From Puccinellia tenuiflora (lineage: Eukaryota > Streptophyta > Magnoliopsida > Poales > Poaceae): 64,000 nt of DNA. Below, in pieces: positions 33,688 through 44,456 of the stretch (the first letter of the stretch is position 1; each line of letters starts with the position of its first letter). The stretch is from assembly GCA_012064385.1 (NCBI GenBank), contig QRDG01000132.1:260894-324893 (forward strand), given 5' to 3'. The translations under genes were made by a program, and so were the position numbers. The notes under the pieces were generated by a model, which did not search any database, was not told the origin of the DNA, and worked only from the letters and a program-made list of their open reading frames with translations.

Positions 33688-36600
33688 TCAATAGGTGGGT
33701 TGGAGGACATTGGTGACTTGGCTATTTTTGAAGAATTAAGGGATATTCATGGTTTTATTTCTCAAGCCAAGTCAATTGGAGGATCACATATCTATCTCAT
33801 ATCCAATGCTTCCTCCTTGCGGTAACATGTATTTAACTCATATATATATTGAAAGTTGCTTGCTCCCTTGCATGTGTTAGTTTTGTTCCTAGCATATGCT
33901 CGTATGTGATATGCTACCTTACTACTTGGCTTGTTACTCAAGGTTACATAAGATAGGTGTGTATCATGTATGTGTAACTTTGTGTTGAGCTTTATTGAAT
34001 CTTGTGTGGATTTCATTTGGCTCTTTGAGATATTAATGGACTATCCCATTTTCGGGGAGTGATGTGCTTTGTGCACCTCACAAACCTAAAACTGTGTGTA
34101 CATGAGGCACACCACCTAGTATTGATATCTCAATATTATCTAGCTACTATGTGGTATGTCATATTCATGAGAAATTCAAATTCTATAATGTCCATTAATT
34201 TCTCTAGTTGGTTTTATTTGCCTCTTATTTAAAAATAAAATGAATTATCACATTATGGGGGAGTAATAAGCTATGTGCATATTACAATCTCATAAAAATG
34301 TGAACATTTGAGGTTTGCCACTTAGAGTTGATATCGTAAATTATCTTATTCCTATGTGGCATGTTTGCTCGAACAAGTTCCAAATTTTCTTGTGGTTATC
34401 TTTTGGCTCTTGTTTGCGTGAGTTTGCTTGGGGTGGTTTTTCTGTAATATCCATTTCCATATATTGGTTGAGAAACCATTTGTTTCATCTTATTTTAACC
34501 ATGGCTTGGCCGGTTGGTTCGAATAGTTGAAACTACCAACAAACCTCTTTCGAAATAAAATGCCATATTTCTCATTTCTTACGTTTTATTTCTTATCTCT
34601 TGCCATATGCTTATTTGTTGTGAAGTTGGTCTTAAACATCATTCCTTTATACCACCGAGAAATATCTCTATATACTCCTTGTCCATGACAAGTGATACTA
34701 GTAATTGTGGTGGATTTTGTAGACCATCTTCACATTGGCTCTTGCGTTGATTTGCTTTATCTATTGCCTTCCTTGCCTTTTGAATGGATCCTATTTTTCA
34801 ATTGGTAGTGTTTAGTGTTGTAAATAAAATATGGAGAGTAATGATCCCTTGTGCATGCATTTTGTATTCAAATGCAAATATCAAAGATAATGCATGAATA
34901 TTGGGGGATCATTCCTTTTTATTTAGAACACTAACCTATCTATCAATTTTTGATCCTTTCAATTGGCATTTGATTCTTTATCTTGTGTTGGTACCTTCAA
35001 TTGGTATTAATTGGACTTTACTATCTCCTCCATAGATATTTGTTCCAATTGATATTTATTGTGGGAGTCTTGATACCTTTTTGCTTTATCTTACTTTACT
35101 TGATTTTGGTCAAGCTTTATCCTCTTCTTGGTATCTTTTCTCCTAGTTGGTATTTTTTGTTTTTAATTGGTATCTTACTTTCAATTGGTGTCTTATCGAT
35201 CATTTGTTGTGTTGATTTGATTCCTTTTGATGTCACACTTCATGTATTGATGTGTTTTGGAATCAATCATTTGTTGATTTGATTTTTTCTCAATCATGTG
35301 TTGATTTGGATTTTGATATAATTTGGACAACCTTTTTGTGTCACACCTTGGTGTGCTCTCTTCTTGGTTGACTTGGTGTTTTTTTCCGAATTGTATCTTG
35401 TTTGGTTCTTGTAAGTCTATGTATGCATATTTACTAATATATATTTTATATGGCATGCTAGCCTTTCTTGATCCAATATATAGGGGATACTCCACCGAAT
35501 CCTAAATTGACTAAGATGTGCATGAAATTCAATTTCATATCTATATGCACATATTTATGTGGATTGTTTCCTATATATTGTAGTTTATCTAACTACTATG
35601 GGACCTAATGAGTTTGGGAACCATTTTGTACTCTAATTGTGTTTTAGGTACAATGGAGATGCATTGGATGCTTGCCTTGTTCATAAGGAAGGTGTTCTCA
35701 CCGTGTGATTGTCGGAGTAAAGCTTTGATGACAAACCAACTCTCATCATCTTCATCGTCAATGCATCTCGGTAACAAGTATCCATCTCATGCATACCTTT
35801 CTAGTTTTCAACCTTGTGTAGGTTGCCTCTTGGCATGAAATCTCTTATATGCAATTGTTGTGGTTTTGGCCTTTTCCTTCACTTAATATATCTTTGTGAT
35901 ATGTGTGTTGAATTTGCAAAAACCTTTTCTTCAATTGATATTATTTCCTTGTGATACTTGTTGCCTAACTCAAAGCATCTCCACTATCTCTTGTTCCCTT
36001 AGTGATATGTGTGATGCATTTGATATATTTGAAGTTCATTCATATACGATGAGATAAATTTGAGCTATGTGCTATGCTTTTAAACAACAATCTCATTTGT
36101 ATATTTATGACTTCCTTTTGGATACCTTGTTCTCTTTTTCCCGAACCATTTCATATGTACAAGTTTCCTTGTGGATGTATATCGTCAATGACTTGTTTAC
36201 TTAGAAACCTATACATACGAGATAGGTCACCTTTTAGTTGGTATCCTTTTTCCTCGAGCCACCTTGTTTTTCATCTATAATTCTTTGGTGGTTCCAAATG
36301 TGTCTCATGAGTGCTTGTCTTATTTTTTATTGGTATCTTTGCACTCATGTATTTGTTGGATCTTTTGACTTCATGCTTACCATGGTGAGCATGTTGAATT
36401 TTATTGGCTAAATGATCTCACTAGCTTTTGGCATTTTCAATTGGTTTTAGTTTCCAATTGGTATCCCTAAGCTTGTGAACATATTTCTTTAAAAAGATCT
36501 TTTTATCTCGGTTGGGCCTATCTTATAATGAATTTTTGAAAATTGGTATCTCCTTATGGCTCAACCACATATTTGGTGCAAGTGCTATGATTTGCTTTTG

Positions 36601-37070
36601 CATTATGCATTATTGCACTTGTTGCGTGTTCTAGATGATTTTGGCTAGCGAGGATGCCATATTTGTGCACTTCTCTATAGTGCATGAACATTGGAGAGCT
36701 TCTCCGGTTTTATTTAGAACTCTCGCTTTGGATCTTTTGATTGTTTTTCTCCTTTGTGGAGATGTTTAAAATGAACTCATTTCTTTGCAATCTTCTGATC
36801 CTCAATATAGTTTGATTTCCTCTAATTTTTTGTTAAAAGGGATTGTCATCACCTTTATGGAGGAACTCATATTATATTGGCTCTCTAATTTTTTTTCCCA
36901 TTTCGGCAATCGATGCCAATGGGGGAGAAGTTTAGAGGGTTTAAGGGAATTTGGGTTTAATGCTTTTCTTGCATTTGCCATTAATGCGCTTGCATCCTTG
37001 CTTGTTTGTCTTGCAAGGTTGCTTTATTCATTATATAAACCCTCTTAATAAGGGATTGTCATCAATTACC
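33688..37070 (+). other. Non-coding internal region of element E
   Basis: 3.4 kb, T-rich on the plus strand. It contains more than ten scattered copies of AATTGGTATC or close variants (34790-36560), the same core that begins the primer site context AATTGGTATCAGAGC. No integrase or reverse transcriptase motif was found on either strand. Two GGGGGAGTAATAAG/GGGGAGTGATG-like purine tracts (34054 and 34256) resemble internal polypurine tracts. Confidence 0.6.
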
Positions 37071-37084
37071 AAAATGGGGGAGAT
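37071..37084 (+). promoter_or_regulatory. Polypurine tract of element E
   Basis: AAAATGGGGGAGAT immediately before the TGAAAG of the 3' LTR; the plus-strand priming site in reverse transcription. Confidence 0.85.
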
Positions 37085-37250
37085 TGAAAGTGCATGGTTG
37101 CCCCCATGCATGGTTTTGGTAATTAATGACAATCTCTATGGACTAATATTTGTATTGAGATATATTTGTTGGTTGTCCATTAGCTTGCTTGTTCTCCATT
37201 TGTTGGAGTCAAGGCTAAGGGAAGAAGATCATTTGTTGATCAAGACCAAG
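37085..37250 (+). repeat. 3' LTR of element E, left part
   Basis: 166 bp up to CACTA-2, ending with its left AAG target duplication (37248-37250). It matches 29150-29315. Confidence 0.9.
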
Positions 37251-37284
37251 CACTAGTAGGAAATAGCTTATAGACAGAAGCCTA

Positions 37285-37520
37285 TTCTGTGGCGCACCAA
37301 CTTTCGTGCGCCACAGAAATATGTTTCTATGGTGCACCGTGGTTGGTGCGCCACAGAAAGTCACATTTCTGTGGCGCACCTGGCCACATGCGCCACAGAA
37401 ATTAGACTTTCTGTGGCGCACCAAGCACGGTGCGCCACAGAAAGTCGTCTAGGGGGACTGGTGAATTTTGGGAAAAAAAATTTCTGTGGCGCACGCACCA
37501 AGCTTGGTGCGCCACAGATT
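37285..37520 (+). repeat. Left subterminal palindromes of CACTA-2
   Basis: Five pairs of TTCTGTGGCGCACC and GGTGCGCCACAGAA or close variants, followed by a run of 17 C at 37544-37560. The right counterpart is 38535-38735 with four to five pairs. Confidence 0.85.
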
Positions 37521-37994
37521 TTTTTCTTCCGATCACACACACACCCCCCCCCCCCCCCCCGTGGATCGCCTTTTTAGTCTTGTAGGAGGTAAAATAAAAT
37601 GATAAAAAATTCAATAAATAAAATCCTTTGCGATGTAGTTAGGTATGAGTGTCTAGTAGGTCTAGAAATTTTGAAATATGAATTTTGACCTTTTTTGCAA
37701 CAAATGAAAAAAAATCTTATAACGGGCATAACTTTTGCATACGACGTCGAAAAAATGCGGATAATACCTTAAAAAAACTAGAGAAAATTTTGGAACCGCC
37801 CTCACCGGGGTTTACCCGGTTGGACATTTCTCGGATTCTCAAAATTCCAAACGAAAAAAAAGTTATGGCTAACAGAAGAATTTTCCCAGCAAAATAAAAA
37901 AAATCAAAAAAAGGAAAAAAATTCTGTGGCGCATGTGCCAAGGATGCGCCACAGAATTATTGGGCGGGATTCAAAATTTTGAATCCCGCCAGCC

Positions 37995-38440
37995 CCCTTC
38001 TCCCTCTCTTTTCCCTTTTGTCCTTCTCTTCTCTACTTCTCCCTCCACTTCTCCTCTCCTTCTCCTCCACTTCTCCTCTCCCCTTTTCCTCCATCCTCCT
38101 TCTCCTCTCCTTCTCCTCCTTCTCCTCTCCCCTTTTCCTCCATCCTCCTTCTCCTCCACTTCTCCTCTCCTTCTCCTCCTACACCACCTCCTCCACCACC
38201 TCCTCCACCACCCCGGCGACCTCCTTCACCACCTCTGGCGACCTACTCCACCACCTCCGGCGACCTTCACCTCCGACAACCTCATCCACCACCTCCGGCG
38301 ACCTCCCCCTCCACCCGGCGACATCCCCTCCTCCAACTCCGACGAACTCTGGCGAAATCCGACGAACTCCAGCGAACTCCGGCGACCTTCGGCGACAACC
38401 ATCCTCCACCAACCTCCGACGACTCCCTCCTACAAAATGA
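37995..38440 (+). repeat. Pyrimidine-rich microsatellite-like tract in CACTA-2
   Basis: Dense CTTCTCCTCC and CACCTCCGGCGACCT repeats. The two overlapping long frames (37933-38460 and 37979-38440) encode only Ser/Pro/Leu or Pro/Thr runs, as expected from the base composition, and I do not call a gene. Confidence 0.7.
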
Positions 38441-38534
38441 AACGAAACGAAACGAAATAACGGCGACCAGATCTAGATCTGGCCAGATCCAGATCTAGAT
38501 CTGGCCGCCCTTTTTTTTGAAATTCAAAAATATT

Positions 38535-38735
38535 CTGTGGCGCTTTCTGTGGCGCACGGTGGGGATGGTGCGCCACAGAAATATTTCTGTGGCGCACGGT
38601 GGGTGGGTGCGCCACAGAAATATTTCTGTGGCGCACGGAGGAGGTGCGCCACAGAAAAAAATTAGTGGCGGCGATTCAGTGGCGCACCGGCCGTGCGCCA
38701 CAGAATTAAAAAACGGTGCGCCACTGATAGGCTTT
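38535..38735 (+). repeat. Right subterminal palindromes of CACTA-2
   Basis: Head-to-head copies of TTTCTGTGGCGCACGG and GTGCGCCACAGAAA up to GGTGCGCCACTGATAGGC next to the terminal inverted repeat. Confidence 0.85.
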
Positions 38736-38750
38736 TCTGTACTAGTGAAG

Positions 38751-41007
38751 GTGTTCGTCATCAAGATAAAGGCCAAGTGAAGATATGCCGAAGAGGTGCT
38801 TCTCCCATCTTGGTGTATGGGGGAGCCATATGTGAATCTTCACCAAGCAAAGCGCAATCGATGAAGGTGGTGCGTCTTTAGGAGATGAAGATCGTCTTCA
38901 TCGACCTCAAGTGGTTTTAAGCGCAAGGAAAAGGTACGATCTTGATAGGGTTTCTATTTTACCGGTCTCATGATGTCTAGTGAGAGACCGGGTTATAGGA
39001 TAGATAGCCGTACTATCAAGAGGGGCTCTCGACCGAGTATCGTGATCGTATCATCGTAGAGAGCACAAACTTTTGCATCCATGCATTCATCTTTATTGGT
39101 TCTTATTTGTCTCTGATCGTGGTGTGGTCTTGGTGCTTGTCGTGCTCGTCATGACAAAGCCAAGTTCACCGAATACGGTTTTCATATGCGTCTTCTATTG
39201 CGGTTTCGGTATTGGAGATTTTGCCGGTTCATCCGTGTGGAAGATTTATCTCTTCCATTTCTTTGCAAAATCTCCATTGCTTGTTTGCCATTTTCAAAGG
39301 TTGCATTTGTCGTCCTCTTTTCAACAAATTTGGTTTCATGTCATTTGGACTTCACTTGCAAAAGATATTTCTTTCCGGTTTGCGAAATAGAGGTTGATCC
39401 TTTTCCCTTTGGTGTTTGCAATATATTATTGAACTATGATGTTTCTCTACATAATCTTGTAGTGCTCATTGTGATGAGTCCAACGAGTCCAAGATTATCG
39501 AAAACGGAGTTCATTTGCAAAAGTTATGGGGTTCTGTTTTTCTGTGTGGATCTACCCCGGAGATGGTCCGGAGACTCCGGTCACAACGGAGACTCCGCCC
39601 CAAAGGACCCGGAGTCCTGTTTTTCGCTGCCGAATGAGGTTGTGTGGTGCATCTCTGGACTGGGTCCGGAGGCACCCTGGAGATGGTCCGCAGTCTCCGG
39701 TCTACCGGAGTCTCCGGCCCAAGTGACCCGGAGTGTCCGGACTCAGGTTTTTCTCAGCTCATTTGCATCTTTGTAGTGCAGCTTTGGTAGGGGTCCGGAA
39801 CATCCTTGGAATGTGTCCGGATTCTCCGGCCTGGCCGGAGTCTCCGGCCCTCTAGACCGGATTCTTCGGTCTGCCCCGATGATCCAGCCAGTCCGGAGCC
39901 TGGCCGGAATGTCCGGCCCACTTACACCGGAGTCTCCGGGCTGAAAAGGCTGTAACGGCTAATTTTTGGGGGGAGGCTATAAAAAGCCTCCTTCTTCCCC
40001 AAAACCTGGTTGCTGGTCTTTCTCACTTGCTTTCCTCTCTCCTCCATTGTTGCTAACCTTGTGAGCTTGATTCCTCTCAATCCCTCCAATGATTCTTTCC
40101 CAAATTTAGGGTTTCAAGAGAGGAGATCTAGATCTACCTTTCCACCAATCAAAATCTCCTCTAAGTGAGGGGAACCTAGTGCATCTAGAGTTTGGGATTG
40201 CTTTGTGTTCATCCCCTTTGTTCTTCCTCTCTTATTCCCCCCAAAGCATTTGTTGCTTGGTTGGACTTTAAGAGTGAAGGACTTGACCACTTTGTGTGTT
40301 CTTGCCTCTTGCATTAGTTGCATCGGGTTGCTCTCTCCACGGTGATACGTGAAGTTGAAGGTTGAGAAGATTGTTACTCTTGGGTGCATTGTGTTCCCAA
40401 GAGCTTTGTGCCTCTTGGGTGCATTGTGTACCCTAGACGGTTTGGAGGTGCCGCGAAGACTTTGAGTTGTGAAGTTTCGGCACGAGTTTGGGAGCCCCCA
40501 ATTGAGTTGTGGGTGTGTGCCCCAAGAACGGTGTAAAAGGGATCCGGAATCCGCCTCGAAGGATTCCGTTAGTGGAAGGTGAACCAATCCCTTGGGTAAG
40601 GTTCATCGGATAATAGGGTGAGGCCTTTGTGGCATCTTGAGTACGCCTCTTGTGGCGAGTTCACACCCCTCCAACGAGACGTACTCCCTTAACAAGGAGG
40701 AACTCGGGAATACATCCTCGTCTCTGCGTGCCTCGGTTATTTCTATACCCGAGCTTTTACTTATGCAATTTACATTGTGATAGCCTTCGTGCTTGAAGTT
40801 ATATATCTTGCTATCACCTTGTTGCTTGCTTTGTTTAGCATAAGTTGTTGGTGAACATATGTGAGCCTAGTAATTAGGTTGTTGGCTTGTTAATTTAAAC
40901 ACATAGTTTTATTCCGCAATTATCAAGCCATTAAATAGAAAAAGTTTTAATCGCCTATTCACCCCCCCCCCCCTCTAGGCGACATCGGGACATCATTTGT
41001 TCTTTCA
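38751..41007 (+). repeat. 3' LTR of element E, right part
   Basis: It continues GTGTTCGTCATCAAG after the AAG duplication and ends GTTCTTTCA at 41007. A TATAAAAA at 39978-39985 sits below the CCGGAGTCTCCGG cluster. Confidence 0.9.
39978..39985 (+). promoter_or_regulatory. TATA box in the E 3' LTR
   Basis: TATAAAAA in GGAGGCTATAAAAAGCC. The 5' LTR has GGAGGCGATAAAAAGCC at the same place, so the first T of the box is changed there. Confidence 0.6.
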
Positions 41008-41009
41008 AT

Positions 41010-41228
41010 GTCTTTCCACGATCCATAGTCTATCCTGAGAACAATTATGTAAAGAAGCGTGAGTATCCTGGGAGCATTACTCAATGACTTGAACGGCTGA
41101 TTCAGATGAGACAGAATGAGAACCGCTGGACGAAGTGGGAATGGGTAGTGGCGGCTACAACATAGGGTGCTTGTGCGCTGACCTTCAATGTCGGGCTAGA
41201 TGAGGAGGAAGAAATAGATTCTTGTTGA
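41010..41228 (+). pseudogene. Coding-like fragment with two stops beside element E
   Basis: A frame starting at the element E target duplication reads VFPRSIVYPENNYVKKREY, PGSITQ, stop, LERLIQMRQNENRWTKWEWV, stop, GACALTFNVGLDEEEEID and ends at TGA 41226-41228. The two stops are compatible with single C-to-T changes (CGA to TGA, CAG to TAG). The sequence is protein-like but I do not recognise a family. The frame extends leftward across the element E insertion into 29104-29149, so E appears to have landed in an older gene fragment. Confidence 0.35.
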
Positions 41229-41929
41229 CGTTTTCACCTATATCTCAGCAAACAAATCAACCTAAATCTCTATCCTGGTCATAAGGAGGAATCAAACAAA
41301 CTATCCTCCCCAAATCCCATCTGATTGATCGACGAATCATGGGTCTCACTCATGTACGCAATACACGATGGGATGGTCTCCAGGGTACTCCTGAGCCGCG
41401 ATGCCTCACCGGCGGTACGCTGCGTCGATGGTGCGGGATGTGCCCTTCTCGACTAAGGGGCAGGCCGTGGCTGCGGCATGCCATGGCGGGCGGCTGCGCC
41501 AGAGGTGGAGGAGACGGGTGAGCCAGGGAGGAGAGGAGCCTCATTGGAGATCGCGACAAGAGTAGGGAGGCGCCGTGTTGAACTCGATCCAGGGGTGGGA
41601 CAGAGTTTGGATCGGTAGTAGGTGAGAATGCGTAGTTCGGGGAAGAAGGTAGAGGGGCGGATGAAGCGTTAGTCGAGCCCTTTATTTTCTCGCGGGATTA
41701 GTGGGATTCGTAGGTGTGGGGGACGACGTAGAACGATGTTGGACGAAGGGATAAGAGGGCATTGACAAAAAAGAGGCTTGACGAAGGAACGAATCACTCT
41801 TTTTAGATAGGGAGGAAGCGCTAGGCGTAGGTCGCCCTAGGAAGGGACAGTTTAGGTCCCCTTCCGGATCGTCGGATCACATAAACAAAGAGGTATAACA
41901 TGTTGCCCCTTGTCTTCCCGATATTTACA
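41229..41929. other. GC-rich intergenic sequence, no gene recognised
   Basis: Short frames on both strands (41339-41559) without domains. A TTTTTAGATAGGGAGG segment at 41800 resembles TTTTAGATAGGAGAG at 43061, so the stretch between may be one repeat unit bounded by these. Confidence 0.35.
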
Positions 41930-42386
41930 ACAAAAATGCCACTATGGTGATTCACCTCTAGTCTGGCAACAAAAACTCGAGTGTTACAACAAAAAAATTA
42001 GCCCGCATACAAAAATATACACTATTACAACAAATCGTTGCAACATTTCGAAAAAACAAATATTACAAAAAAGTGGTTAAACAATAACTTTTGCTGCAGA
42101 TTGCTTTACAACAAAAGCTCACCAACAAATTCAACAAAAATCAAAAACTATTACAACAAAAAAATTATTGTTGTTAAACAACAATTATTTTGATGAGTAG
42201 TATATAATATAACATTTTGATAACAAGTGATATTACAAAAAGTGGTTAAACAACAATCATTTTTGCTACAAATTGCTTTGCAACAAAAATCACCAAAGAT
42301 TTCAACAAAACTCACAAACTCTTACAACAAAAAACATGTGTTTGTCCAATTAAAAGTGAGTAGGCAAAAAAATATTTTGCTGCAGA
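41930..42386. repeat. ACAACAAAAA-rich sequence
   Basis: Dense repetition of ACAACAAAAA, TTACAACAAA and TTTCAACAAA motifs leading into the regular tandem array at 42387. Frames here encode Lys/Asn/Gln runs only. Confidence 0.6.
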
Positions 42387-42843
42387 TTAATTTACAACAA
42401 AAATCATCAACTATTTCAACAAAAAACATATGCGACGATAACAAAAAAAACATATGTTTGCAACATTTGGCTAAGCACGTAAATAACATCATCAAGAATA
42501 TTAATTTACAACAAAAATTCTCAACTATTTCAACAAAAAATATAAGCGAATACAACATTTTTTTAATGTTTGCAACATTTGGCAAAGCACGTAAAAAACA
42601 TCATCGAGAATATTAATTTACAACAAAAATCATCAGCTATTTCAACCAAAAACATAAGCAACGACAACAAAAATACATATGTTTGCAACATTTGGCAAAA
42701 GCACGTAAAAAACATCATCAAGATTAGGGGAACATGCAAACTTGCAAAAAAAATTCACAACACATTGCAACATCTGATGTGTGAAACATCCAAAATGAAC
42801 ATTTGGCAAAGCACGTAAAAAACATCATCGAGAATATTAATTT
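42387..42843. repeat. 112-114-bp tandem array, three full copies plus a partial
   Basis: Copies start at 42387, 42501 and 42613 with TTAATTTACAACAAAAAT. Each contains AACATTTGGC, AAGCACGTAAA and AACATCATC near its end. After a 70-bp insertion of unrelated sequence, a partial copy lies at 42798-42843. Diverged but clearly one unit. Confidence 0.8.
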
Positions 42844-43147
42844 TGACTGTTGGGCTCTTTGACGCGTTAAAAATTGATCAAAACCTGCGACTGGGCCGAA
42901 AAAACGCGAACGGGCCAACTAAACTTGACGATGCACAGTCAAAATCAGCTATTGGGCCGAAATAACACAAGCGGCCCACTAAAACCTATCGAAGCACGCT
43001 GCGCGGGAGAGACCGACCTACGCGAGGGCGCGTCAGGTCGGCCTAAACGAAGCGTTTTCCTTTTAGATAGGAGAGACGAGATTAGCATGCTGCTAGCAAA
43101 CCTGATTGAAGATAGCACGAAAGACCGTCATCAACCGAGTGCATCCG
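42844..43147. other. Short intergenic stretch between the tandem array and element F
   Basis: It contains paired segments GGGCCGAAAAAACGCGAACGG and GGGCCGAAATAACACAAGCGG about 60 bp apart, i.e. another diverged duplication. No gene. Confidence 0.4.
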
Positions 43148-43152
43148 GTATC

Positions 43153-43570
43153 TGTTAGCACTAAGCCATGTCAGTGCGTGGCTAGTGCGTGTATCGTGTG
43201 TGTGCGTGCCTGTGTGCGTGCGTTGTGCTAGGTTGTTGGCGAGAGTAGCGGGATAGCGATCAGTCTATTGGACGCTGGCCGCGTCGTGCGCGTAGGAGCG
43301 CGCCGTGCGCGCGGCAGAGCGAGCGCCGTGTCGTGGGCACGGTAGAGCGTGCGGATCGCTAGCTAGGTGGACAACGTGCGTACGTGCGCCGGTGTTGAGC
43401 TCCAGTATAAATCCCTGTACTATTCGTCGATGTAAGTGTGTGCGAGCCAGTTGTGAGTAAAGGTAAAAGGGCGTTCGTGCCCCAGAAAAAAGCTCCAGTG
43501 CCTGTGCTCATTTCTTCTTCTACCTCCGTCCATCCGTGAGTGAGAGCTAGCTAGGCCTTTGGTGTTGTCA
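43153..43570 (+). repeat. 5' LTR of element F
   Basis: 418 bp with TG...CA ends. A TATAAAT box lies at 43406-43412. It carries a GTGTGTGCGTGCCTGTGTGC stretch that is missing from the 3' LTR. Confidence 0.9.
43406..43412 (+). promoter_or_regulatory. TATA box of element F
   Basis: TATAAAT in CTCCAGTATAAATCCCTG, conserved in the 3' LTR. Confidence 0.6.
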
Positions 43571-43572
43571 AT

Positions 43573-43584
43573 TGGTATCAGAGC
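43573..43584 (+). promoter_or_regulatory. Primer binding site of element F (initiator Met-tRNA)
   Basis: TGGTATCAGAGC, two bases after the LTR. Confidence 0.92.
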
Positions 43585-43593
43585 GAGGTGAGT

Positions 43594-44436
43594 GATGGCG
43601 ATGGTCGCGCACGGCGCTGGTGCTGGGGGGGAGCATGGTGTCGCTCCCCGTGCCGATGCTCACCGGTGACAACTACACCGTGTGGGCGATCAAGATGGAG
43701 GCGAATCTCGACGCGCAGGGGTTGTGGGAAGCAGTCGTTCCGGCGGAGGACGCGGCGGCGATCATCACAAAGAAGGACAAGCCGGCAAGGGCCTACCTCC
43801 TCGGTGCGCTCGCGGAGTACATCCTATTGCAGGTTTCGGCGAAGAAGACGGCGGCGGAGGTGTGGGCAAGCCTCAAGGCGCGGTTCGTGGGAGCGGATCG
43901 TGTCAGGGCGGCTTGGCTGTCCACTCGCCACGGCGAGTTCGATCGTCTGGACATGGCGGATGGGGAGAAGCTGAACGTCTTCGCCGGCAAGATCAGCAGC
44001 ATGGCGGCGAGGTACGCCAACCTTGGGCGCGACCCTCGACGATGCGGCGATGGTGAAGAAGCTGCTGGACTCGGTGCCCGACCGCCTGTACGCGGCGGTG
44101 GCCGGCAACGAGCAGTTCTGCGACGTGGAGAAGCTGAACTTCGACGAGGCGCTCAGACGGCTCAAGGTGTTCATGGAGCGCACGGAGCGGCGCAAGCAGC
44201 GCAGCGGCGGTGATCGTGGCGACGGGCAGCTGGTGCTCACTGCAGCACAGTGGGCGGCGAGGCGTCGCAACGGCATCCACGACGACGACGGCAGCAGCTC
44301 GGCATCAGGCGCAAGGGGACGGCGCGGCAAGTGCTGGAATTGTGGCGTTCGCGTCCACTTCTCCCATGACTGCCCAGAGCTGAGGAAGGAGAAGGCGCTG
44401 CTCGTCGACGACGACATCCACCCGGGTCTCTTCTAG
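43594..44436 (+). pseudogene. Copia gag of element F with two frameshifts
   Basis: ATG at 43594, ten bases after the primer site. The frame starts MAMVAHGAGAGG and is then lost in a run of seven G (43624-43631); reading on in the shifted frame gives SMVSLPVPMLTGDNY, TVWAIKMEANLDAQGLWE, ILLQVSAKKTAAEVWASLKA and MADGEKLNVFAGK, the UBN2/gag-type domain of Copia elements. A second one-base shift near 44028-44031 leads into TLDDAAMVKKLLDSVP, LKVFMERTERRKQ and a CCHC knuckle CWNCGVRVHFSHDC before the stop at 44434-44436. About 280 residues in all. High GC and strong codon bias set it apart from its flanks. Both shifts are single extra bases, so this copy looks recently inactivated. Confidence 0.82.
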
Positions 44437-44456
44437 GTCATGACTTAGGGGGAAAT

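Larger units (their letters stand above)
37251..38747. mobile_element. CACTA-2: 1.5-kb non-autonomous CACTA element
   Basis: The ends are CACTAGTAGGAAATAGC on the left and, read inward on the minus strand, CACTAGTACAGAAAAGCC on the right. The 3-bp duplication is AAG (37248-37250 and 38748-38750); the empty site is visible in the 5' LTR at 29303-29318. It carries the same TTTCTGTGGCGCA palindromes as CACTA-1 near both ends (37285-37515 and 38535-38735) and one pair in the middle (37923-37953). There is no transposase. It should respond to the same binding protein as CACTA-1 (inference). Confidence 0.92.
29150..41007 (+). mobile_element. Element E: Copia-type gag-only retrotransposon with 2.4-kb LTRs
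   Basis: LTRs start TGAAAGTGCATGGTTGCCCC and end GTTCTTTCA: 29150-31595 and 37085-41007, the latter holding CACTA-2. A methionine-tRNA primer site (31598-31609) and a purine tract (37071-37084) define the ends of the internal region. Flanks are ATCTC (29145-29149) and ATGTC (41008-41012), a 5-bp duplication with one mismatch. The internal region has a gag with zinc knuckles and then 3.4 kb of non-coding sequence; protease, integrase, reverse transcriptase and RNase H are missing. It would need an autonomous Copia relative to move. Confidence 0.9.

Noticed and set aside
37933..38460. Pro/Ser/Leu-rich frames in CACTA-2 as a captured gene
   Set aside because: The tract is CTTCTCCTCC-type low complexity with long frames in two overlapping phases.
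43588..44056. Arg- or Gly-rich alternative frames over the F gag
   Set aside because: Out-of-phase readings of the GC-rich gag; the gag frame has recognisable domain and zinc knuckle.
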